This document shows, one piece after another, positions 31,844-37,496 of a DNA stretch of 37,496 nt (positions within the stretch are counted from its first letter, which is position 1; each line of letters starts with the position of its first letter). Under the pieces are notes generated by a model that was given only the letters and a program-made list of their open reading frames with translations, searched no databases and was not told the origin of the DNA. Source of the stretch: Bacillota bacterium (GTDB lineage: Bacteria; Bacillota; Clostridia; Acetivibrionales; DSM-1351); the NCBI GenBank assembly GCA_023391425.1, contig JAEWAX010000080.1, positions 1 to 37,496 on the forward strand. Reading direction: 5' to 3'. The translations under genes and the position numbers were made by a program.

Positions 31844-31877
31844 AACTGGTCATGAAATGGACGCTATCGTTGCATCT
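31844..31877 (+). pseudogene. Short relic of a YjfF-like permease gene
   Basis: Twenty-eight of 34 bases match 10534-10567 in the second permease, in the same frame, coding for the conserved TGxEMDAIxAS motif. No other permease sequence is intact around it. A small inverted repeat, AGGTATA/TATACCT, lies at 31811-31829. Confidence 0.6.
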
Positions 31878-31952
31878 TTCCTCTTCGCATTTTAGTACTA
31901 AGGACTTCACTGAACGTAGGAGCTTGGTATGTGGCAAACTTTTACATTGACT

Positions 31953-32022
31953 TAATCAACCTGATTCAATCAACATGACTCAATTAACTTGGCTAAATCA
32001 ATCTGACCTAATCAATCTCTTC
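31953..32022 (+). repeat. Five 14-bp degenerate tandem repeats upstream of the GH3 gene
   Basis: The units are TAATCAACCTGATT, CAATCAACATGACT, CAATTAACTTGGCT, AAATCAATCTGACC and TAATCAATCTCTTC, exactly 14 bp apart. They end 8 bp before the -35 of the GH3 promoter. Confidence 0.8.
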
Positions 32023-32029
32023 CAATAAA

Positions 32030-32058
32030 TTGCAAAACTACTTTATTTTCTGTATAAT
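32030..32058 (+). promoter_or_regulatory. Promoter of the GH3 gene
   Basis: TTGCAA (32030-32035), a 17-bp spacer and perfect TATAAT (32053-32058), about 50 bp before the start codon. Confidence 0.75.
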
Positions 32059-32109
32059 ATTCCTATTATTGATTTGTTGTAATGGTATTATAGTTGAAAA
32101 GGAGATATG

Positions 32110-34875
32110 ATGGGAAAATATATGTTGGACTTTGAGAAATACGCTGCTCTGGGCAGGGCAGCATCGGCAGAAAGTGCTGTTCTATTAAAAAATGATAATC
32201 AGGCATTACCAATAAAGCACGGTGAGAAGGTTTCAGTATTTGGCAGAATACAGTTTGACTATTACAAAAGCGGGACTGGTTCTGGTGGGATGGTTAATAC
32301 TAAGTACGTTGTAGGAATTTTAGATGCTTTAAAAGCTTGTAAAGACATTAGTATTGATACAGAATTGCTGAATATTTATGAAAACTGGGTAGAACAAAAT
32401 CCTTCTGACAAGGGACAAGGTTGGGGACAGGACCCATGGTCACAGAGGGAGATGCCTTTGTGTGATGAAATTGTGGAGACAGCTTCACATCGTTCTGATA
32501 TAGCTATAGTCTTGATAGGGCGAACCGCGGGTGAAGATCAGGATAACAGACTTGAAAAAGGGAGCTATCTATTAAGTGACCTTGAAGAAGAAATGATTGA
32601 AAAAGTGTGCAGACATTTTAAACGTACTGCGGTTGTTCTGAATGTTGGAAACGTTGTTGATATGAAATGGGTGGAACAATACAAACCGCAAGCAGTACTT
32701 TATGTTTGGCAGGGTGGAATGGAAGGTGGAAACGGTGCAGTGGATGTGCTAACCGGTAAAGTTAATCCGAGCGGAAAGCTTACTGATACTATCGCATTAG
32801 CTGTTTCAGATTACCCTTCAACCGCCAACTTCGGAGGTGAAACTGAGGCATATTACACAGAAGACATATATGTAGGCTACCGTTATTTTGAAACTGTTGC
32901 TAGGGATAAAGTATTATATCCTTTTGGATTTGGACTTTCCTACACGGAATTTTCTTCTCAAAATGCAAGTTTTGAGGATGATGGAGAAAAAATTAACCTA
33001 TCCGTGGTTGTCACTAATAATGGGAAAGCTACAGGTAAGGAAGTTATTCAAGTATACGTTTCTGCACCTCAGGGAAAGCTAGGCAAACCGGCAAGAAGCC
33101 TTGTAGAGTTTAAAAAGACAAAATCACTGCAGCCTGGTGAATGTGAAGAGCTCAAATTTTCAGTTGTGAAGAAAGGACTCGCTTCTTATGATGATAATGG
33201 CTGTACCGGACATAAGTCCTGCTATGTATTGGAAGCAGGAAAATACCAAATCTATGCCGGAAATGATGTAAGAAGTGCAGTCTTGGCAGGAAGCTTTGAA
33301 ATAAAAGAGACTGTTGTAACTGAACAATTGCAGGAAGCAGTGGCTCCAGTAAAGGCTTTTAATAGAATAAAGGCTGTTGAGACTGCTAATGGTGTCAGAA
33401 TGATAGAGGAGGCGGTACCCCTTCGTTCAATAAATCTCGCTGACAGAATTAATGCAAACCGTCCGAAAGAAATACCATATAAAGGTGATTGCAAAATTCG
33501 TCTTGAAAATGTATATGATGGTGAAGCCTCTATGGAGGACTTTTTAGCTCAATTGTCTGACGACGATCTGATATGTATTTTACGAGGAGAAGGAATGTGT
33601 TCTCCGAAGGTGACTCCGGGAACAGCCGCAGCTTTTGGCGGTGTTACTGAAAGTTTGCTAAAATTCGGCATACCGGTGGGGTGCTGCTCAGATGGTCCAT
33701 CTGGAATACGCATGGACTCTGGTTCTCTGGCTTTCAGTCTACCGATCGGAACGGCATTAGCATGTACCTTTAATACAGAACTGGTTGAAAAACTGTATGA
33801 AATGGTAGGTCTGGAGCTTCGTAAAAATAAAATTGATACATTACTGGGACCAGGTATGAATATACACCGTAATCCATTGAACGGAAGAAATTTTGAGTAT
33901 TTCTCCGAAGACCCATATCTCACCGGAAAAATGGCTGTAGCACAACTACGTGGTATGCATAACTCTGGTACCACTGGTACGATAAAGCATTTTGCAGCAA
34001 ATAATCAGGAACATAATCGTTACAATATAGATTCCATAGTTTCTGAAAGAGCACTGAGGGAAATTTATCTTAAAGGCTTTGAGATTGCTGTGAAAGAGGG
34101 TGCTGCTTACCTAGTAATGTCAACCTACGGTTCTCTAAATGGTTTTTATACAGCTGGTAATTTTGACCTTCTTACTACTGTACTCAGAAATGAGTGGGGC
34201 TTTAATGGCATAGTAATGACAGATTGGTGGGCAAAAATCAATGATGAGGGTGAGGCTGGAACTCTCACCAATACAACTGCTATGGTGCGCGGGCAAAATG
34301 ACGTTTATATGGTGGTGACGGATTCAGAATCCAACAGCGGTGGAGATAATACACTGGAAGGCCTGAGAACTGGAAGAATTACTAGGAGTGAACTTCAAAG
34401 GGCTGCCGGTAACATATGCAGAGTACTTATGAAACTGCCTGTGATGGATAGATATCTCGGGAGAATTTCTGAAGAAGAACTTGAAGATGTGAAAGAATCT
34501 AAAGCCGAAGAGAATATGTCATTTGATCTTAACTACAAGCTTGTTGAACAAGAAACAACTATCGATGTGTCAAATATCACAACCGAGAGGGGCTCGGACG
34601 CACTGTTTGGTCTGGAGTTTACAAAGCATGGTCTTTACACCATTAGTATAAAAATGAGGTCTGATTCTAGTGAACTGGCTCAAATACCGGTATCAGTGTT
34701 TGTTAATCAGGATTTCGTTAGGACTGTTACTTTTAACGGTACCAATGGTGAGTGGATAAATAAATCCTTTGATATTGGACCGATAAGGAGTAAATATTGT
34801 TGCCTGAAACTGCATTTCGGACAAGGCGGCATGGAATTAGGTGAAATGAAGATAGCCTTAAAGGAAGAAATCTAG
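32110..34875 (+). CDS. Glycoside hydrolase family 3 beta-glycosidase with permuted domain order
   Basis: A 921-residue intracellular glycosidase (no signal peptide). The usual GH3 order is reversed. The alpha/beta sandwich domain comes first (residues 1-290, with SAESAVLLKNDNQALPI and YVWQGGMEGGNGAVDVLTGK). A fibronectin III-like domain follows (about 290-400, after LYPFGFGLSYTEF). The TIM-barrel domain is third (about 465-790), with GPGMNIHRNPLNGRNFEYFS, TIKHFAANNQEHNR and the nucleophile Asp705 in IVMTDWW. A further beta-sandwich-like domain occupies about 813-921. This permutation is known in clostridial and rumen beta-glucosidases. GGAG at 32101 suits the second of two adjacent ATGs (32110). 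It probably cleaves imported oligosaccharides; linkage specificity is unknown. Confidence 0.92.
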   Translation: MGKYMLDFEKYAALGRAASAESAVLLKNDNQALPIKHGEKVSVFGRIQFDYYKSGTGSGGMVNTKYVVGILDALKACKDISIDTELLNIYENWVEQNPSDKGQGWGQDPWSQREMPLCDEIVETASHRSDIAIVLIGRTAGEDQDNRLEKGSYLLSDLEEEMIEKVCRHFKRTAVVLNVGNVVDMKWVEQYKPQAVLYVWQGGMEGGNGAVDVLTGKVNPSGKLTDTIALAVSDYPSTANFGGETEAYYTEDIYVGYRYFETVARDKVLYPFGFGLSYTEFSSQNASFEDDGEKINLSVVVTNNGKATGKEVIQVYVSAPQGKLGKPARSLVEFKKTKSLQPGECEELKFSVVKKGLASYDDNGCTGHKSCYVLEAGKYQIYAGNDVRSAVLAGSFEIKETVVTEQLQEAVAPVKAFNRIKAVETANGVRMIEEAVPLRSINLADRINANRPKEIPYKGDCKIRLENVYDGEASMEDFLAQLSDDDLICILRGEGMCSPKVTPGTAAAFGGVTESLLKFGIPVGCCSDGPSGIRMDSGSLAFSLPIGTALACTFNTELVEKLYEMVGLELRKNKIDTLLGPGMNIHRNPLNGRNFEYFSEDPYLTGKMAVAQLRGMHNSGTTGTIKHFAANNQEHNRYNIDSIVSERALREIYLKGFEIAVKEGAAYLVMSTYGSLNGFYTAGNFDLLTTVLRNEWGFNGIVMTDWWAKINDEGEAGTLTNTTAMVRGQNDVYMVVTDSESNSGGDNTLEGLRTGRITRSELQRAAGNICRVLMKLPVMDRYLGRISEEELEDVKESKAEENMSFDLNYKLVEQETTIDVSNITTERGSDALFGLEFTKHGLYTISIKMRSDSSELAQIPVSVFVNQDFVRTVTFNGTNGEWINKSFDIGPIRSKYCCLKLHFGQGGMELGEMKIALKEEI

Positions 34876-34962
34876 TTCCTAGATACAATTTTATGAGTTG
34901 TTTTATAACCACAAGAGTTTCTGAAATGAGAGTTCAAAAATAAAGCCTGAAAATAAAGCTTT

Positions 34963-35005
34963 GCACCACAAATGTTAGTCATAAAAGGCTAACATTTGTG
35001 GGTGC
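34963..35005. terminator. Long hairpin between convergent genes
   Basis: GCACCACAAATGTTAG (34963-34978) pairs with CTAACATTTGTGGGTGC (34989-35005) with one bulged base. T-rich DNA follows on the minus-strand side and not on the plus side, so it may terminate the minus-strand gene at 35059 or be a small repeat element. Confidence 0.5.
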
Positions 35006-35058
35006 AGTAGCGGAAGTCATTTTAGGTTAATTCCTAAATGAGTTTTATTCAAAAAATT

Positions 35059-35475
35059 TTATTTAAAAAACGCTGCTACTACCTTTGTTAGTAAATCTTT
35101 TTCAATCCTATTTAGAGGCTTACTCTTTAACAAATATAATATTTCACTATAATCTCTTTCAAAATCAATATCCGGAAGTGTATCGCTTTTTAGAAGACTA
35201 CTATTTGTATTTTCTAAAGACTCTGTAATATAAATCATTTCGCCAGATATATCAATAATTACATTTTTATTAAAATACGTATTTTTGTCTACTTCCCAGG
35301 TAGTTACACATTCAAAAATTCCTTTCTTGATTTCACTCATAGAAATTATGTTTAATACATTGTCGATTCCTTCTCTTGAGATAGCTCCCATTATGTCAGA
35401 CGAATTCTTATAAAAAGAAAATTCAATATAATCTTCTGCATCCTTTAAGTAAGTAATTAGTTCAAATAGCTCCAT
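35059..35475 (-). CDS. Hypothetical protein
   Basis: A 138-residue acidic protein that I do not recognise. It has mixed helix and strand character (ELFELITYLKDAEDYIEFSF at the start, ECVTTWEVDKNTYFNKNVII in the middle). The C-terminal half, DFERDYSEILYLLKSKPLNR, is helical. There is no signal peptide, membrane segment or cysteine-based metal site. The frame opens at a GTG (35484), but the GAGGGG on the minus strand is spaced 8 bases before the ATG at 35475. It lies on the same strand as, and downstream of, the truncated regulator and ABC ATPase genes. Confidence 0.6.
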   Translation of the reverse strand: MELFELITYLKDAEDYIEFSFYKNSSDIMGAISREGIDNVLNIISMSEIKKGIFECVTTWEVDKNTYFNKNVIIDISGEMIYITESLENTNSSLLKSDTLPDIDFERDYSEILYLLKSKPLNRIEKDLLTKVVAAFFK

Positions 35476-35592
35476 AAATAACACCCCTCTTTATTTTTTG
35501 AAATAAAATCCATAACTATGTAAATCTTATATCGGCTAAATTAATTACTATACTTAGATACATATGTACTTGTTTTACTTTATTAAGAAATC

Positions 35593-35871
35593 TCATGAGT
35601 TCTTCACATAAAAGATAGCCAATTGCGTTCTATCTCTGAAATTCAATTTATCTAGAAGTGTAGTTACGTAATTTCTAACTGTCCCTTCTCCGAGAAATAG
35701 CTTATCTGATATTTCTTTATTTGTTAAGCCTTCACCTACTAATTTTAGAACTTCTAATTCTCTTGGCGTAAGTTCGAGATCCCCCAGATCAAGCTTTTTT
35801 TGATAATTTAGCATAGAAGATAAAGAGGCGGCGACTTCGGTGCAACTAGGAGAACCAATAAATACTTCCAA
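35593..35871 (-). pseudogene. Truncated LuxR/NarL-type response regulator (output domain only)
   Basis: The frame encodes 92 residues. Residues about 33-88 are a complete LuxR-type helix-turn-helix (LELTPRELEVLKLVGEGLTN, KEISDKLFLGEGTVRNYVTT, LLDKLNFRDRTQLAI). NarL-type regulators are about 210 aa, and the receiver domain with its phosphorylatable Asp is missing. Only a linker-like stretch (TEVAASLSSMLNYQKK) remains before the HTH. The only start is a TTG without a ribosome site. It is most likely a 5'-deleted gene, though a freestanding HTH protein is possible. Its neighbour is an ABC-2 ATPase, a common partner of such two-component systems. Confidence 0.7.
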
Positions 35872-35945
35872 TCTCTAATATTCCTTAAAATTGTATAATA
35901 TGCAACATGCAAGATGTTCAAAATTTTCACCTCTTTTCATAAGAT

Positions 35946-36878
35946 TTAATCCCTTAAAGTCCGCCCCGTTAGAGTGAGGAATACACTTTCTAAAGTTGGT
36001 TTCTCAACATTTAACGATAATATTTCAGAGTCAGTATCAGATATGCAATCAATAATTCTTCCAAGGTTTTTACTCTGCTTTTTAGATAAAACTTCGAGCT
36101 GATTTCCGCTGACGATACAATCCTTAACTCCTTGTATTTTTTTTATATTATCAACAATAGTATAATTGAGAGAGGAAAGATCAATTAAAACTTTTTCATC
36201 AACTGCCACAAGTTTTTTTAATTCATCCTTTGTACCCTTTGCGATTACTCTTCCGTGATCCATTATTACGATTTTGGTACAGAGTTCTTCAACCTCCTCC
36301 ATGTAATGTGAGGTGTATATAATGGTCGACCCAAGTTCATTTAGCTTCTTTATTGCTTGCATAATATGATTTCTTGACTGAGGATCTATTCCTACAGTTG
36401 GCTCGTCCATAATAATCAGTTTGGGATGGTGAATTATAGCACAAGCAATATTAAGTCTTCTCTTCATACCACCTGAAAACTTTTTGGGATAAGCCTTTTT
36501 CTTATCTGAAAGTCCTGTAAATTCAAGAGCTTCTTCTATTCTTTCTTTGAGTAATGTACCTCTAAGGCCATAGAGCTTACCAAAGTAAGTAAGGTTTTCA
36601 TAAGCTGTCAAGTCTTCATAAATAGCAATATCCTGGGGAACAAGTCCAATCTCTCTTTTTATATCCATCTCATGTGTTTTCATATTCTTACCGAATATTG
36701 TTATTTCACCACCATCAATTTTAGTTAACCCTATTAGGGTGCTAATAGTTGTAGTTTTACCTGCACCATTAGGACCAAGAAGCCCAAAAAATTCACCTTC
36801 CTCGATTGACATGCTGACATTGTCTACTGCAAGAAAATCGTTATAACGTTTTATCAGATTTTTAATTTCAAGTATCAT
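35946..36878 (-). CDS. ABC-2 type exporter ATP-binding protein, no permease nearby
   Basis: A 310-residue cytoplasmic ATPase of the CcmA/DrrA class that energises drug, antibiotic or lipid export. Walker A is GLLGPNGAGKTTT (about residues 33-45), the Q-loop GLVPQDIAIYEDLTAYENL, the signature KFSGGMKRRLNIACAI, Walker B LIIMDEPTVGIDP and the switch His in YTSHYMEEVEEL. The C-terminal 90 residues are a DrrA-like extension ending in LESVFLTLTGRTLRD. GGAGGG precedes the start on the minus strand by 7 bases. No ABC-2 membrane gene follows: the next 70 bp lead straight into the truncated response regulator, so a deletion may have removed the permease and a histidine kinase. Confidence 0.9.
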   Translation of the reverse strand: MILEIKNLIKRYNDFLAVDNVSMSIEEGEFFGLLGPNGAGKTTTISTLIGLTKIDGGEITIFGKNMKTHEMDIKREIGLVPQDIAIYEDLTAYENLTYFGKLYGLRGTLLKERIEEALEFTGLSDKKKAYPKKFSGGMKRRLNIACAIIHHPKLIIMDEPTVGIDPQSRNHIMQAIKKLNELGSTIIYTSHYMEEVEELCTKIVIMDHGRVIAKGTKDELKKLVAVDEKVLIDLSSLNYTIVDNIKKIQGVKDCIVSGNQLEVLSKKQSKNLGRIIDCISDTDSEILSLNVEKPTLESVFLTLTGRTLRD

Positions 36879-37010
36879 TTATATCCCTCCAATAATTTAA
36901 TGTATAAATTTAATCTCAGCTGAAATTAGAAAGACTCCTGTTTTTACCTTGCTCCAATATAATAATGGAAAATTAAGCATGAGGGCAGTGAGTAGAAGAA
37001 TGATTTAGAT

Positions 37011-37109
37011 ATGACAATTGTCATACTTGGGTGGTTTAAGCTTCTGGAGTTAGGCGGTACAGATCGTGTTGTAGATTACATCGAGAAGCAAAAAATACAT
37101 GAGCGATAG
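37011..37109 (+). other. Possible 32-residue ORF or gene remnant
   Basis: An ATG-to-TAG frame codes for a hydrophobic start (MTIVILGWFKLL) and a charged helix (RVVDYIEKQKIHER). No proper ribosome site is seen. The stop lies inside the terminator stem just downstream, a hint that this may be the end of a once longer gene. The rest of 36879-37209 is AT-rich and holds only the two sites listed next. Confidence 0.25.
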
Positions 37110-37122
37110 CTCATGGCTTTTT
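37098..37122 (+). terminator. Terminator ahead of the NUDIX gene
   Basis: CATGAGC (37098-37104), loop GATA, GCTCATG (37109-37115), then GC and five T. Confidence 0.75.
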
Positions 37123-37155
37123 AAATAAAATATTTTTTAATAAATTCTCGTTTAG

Positions 37156-37164
37156 TGGTATAAT
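37156..37164 (+). promoter_or_regulatory. Extended -10 promoter of the NUDIX gene
   Basis: TGGTATAAT is a perfect extended -10, about 45 bp before the ATG. The -35 region is not conserved. Confidence 0.5.
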
Positions 37165-37209
37165 AAGTAAAAATTAAGTAGCAAATTTATACTTAAAAGG
37201 TGGAAATTT

Positions 37210-37496
37210 ATGAGTCACATAGAGGTTGTAGCAGCAGTTATTATAAATAATGGTGAAATATTGTGTATGCAACGGAATATAGGTAAATATGATTATGTTT
37301 CTTACAAATATGAATTCCCTGGTGGAAAGCTTGAAAGTGGAGAAAGTCAAGCGGAAGCTTTAATGAGAGAATTATATGAAGAGATGGATTTGAATATAAA
37401 AATTTCTCGGAATGACTTCTTCATGACAGTGGAGCATACCTATCCTGATTTTTCAATCACAATGCACAGCTTTATTTGTTATGTTGATAATAGAAC
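37210..37496 (+). CDS. NUDIX hydrolase, MutT-like (3' end outside window)
   Basis: The first 95 residues of a NUDIX pyrophosphohydrolase. The N-terminal strand EVVAAVIINNGEILCMQRN is followed by YEFPGGKLESGESQ and ALMRELYEEMDL, which supply the full NUDIX box (G-x5-E-x7-RE-x2-EE). The FPGGK(L/V)E start and the short N-terminus are typical of MutT-type enzymes that clean oxidised nucleotides such as 8-oxo-dGTP, but other substrates are possible. AAAGGTGG lies 6 bases before the ATG. The frame remains open at the window's right edge. It is preceded by its own -10 and a terminator, so it starts a new transcription unit. Confidence 0.9.
   Translation, partial: MSHIEVVAAVIINNGEILCMQRNIGKYDYVSYKYEFPGGKLESGESQAEALMRELYEEMDLNIKISRNDFFMTVEHTYPDFSITMHSFICYVDNR

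Noticed and set aside
31953..32022. CRISPR-like array
   Set aside because: The 14-bp units are contiguous, with no spacers.

Overview
This window looks like the chromosome of a low-GC, spore-forming, plant-polysaccharide-degrading clostridium. The support is a mini-ribonuclease III / 23S rRNA methyltransferase / sporulation sigma-H housekeeping block, AT-rich intergenic DNA with AGGAGG-type ribosome sites, and a surface protein with an X2 module and SLH domains, both common in cellulosome-forming Ruminiclostridium-type species. The genus is an inference; nothing in the window proves it.

Layout. (1) 0-5.4 kb, housekeeping: end of an SH3-like protein, exonuclease III, a cluster of DnaA boxes, mrnC, rlmB with a repetitive N-terminal tail, sigH with a consensus promoter, tRNA-Gly(CCC), tRNA-Thr(GGT) and a small coiled-coil protein. 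(2) 5.9-10.8 kb: a four-gene sugar ABC importer of the YtfQ/R/T-YjfF type. (3) 10.8-12.3 kb, a scar region: an internally deleted copy of the sugar kinase found intact at 30 kb, a transposase remnant, and degenerate 140-170 bp repeats that carry LacI-type operators. (4) 12.35-17.6 kb: a 1743-residue secreted protein with BspA-like leucine-rich repeats, an SLH-like region, a ComEC-like metallo-beta-lactamase domain, an X2 module and C-terminal SLH anchors. (5) 18.1-20.6 kb, minus strand: a LacI-family repressor and an FAD-dependent oxidoreductase. (6) 21.2-29.9 kb, divergent: two MalF/MalG-type permeases and a lipoprotein binding protein without their own ATPase, then two paralogous TIM-barrel sugar isomerases, a zinc polyol dehydrogenase, a glycerophosphodiesterase-family protein, an MgtC-family membrane protein and a beta-phosphoglucomutase-like HAD protein. 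(7) 30.1-34.9 kb: an FGGY sugar kinase and a domain-permuted GH3 glycosidase. (8) 35-37.5 kb: an unknown protein, a truncated LuxR-type regulator, an orphan ABC-2 ATPase, and the start of a NUDIX hydrolase.

How it fits together. The same 14-bp operator (TTGGAACGGTTTAA) lies just downstream of a consensus lacI promoter and twice upstream of the giant surface-protein gene. Close palindromic variants (core GGAACGTTCC) lie just downstream of the importer promoter. The simplest reading is one LacI regulon that joins a surface-anchored metallo-hydrolase/adhesin to uptake and oxidation/isomerisation of an unknown sugar or polyol. This is the most interesting candidate system here. A second theme is genome decay: pieces of a duplicated sugar permease/kinase locus are scattered at 10.9, 17.9 and 31.8 kb.
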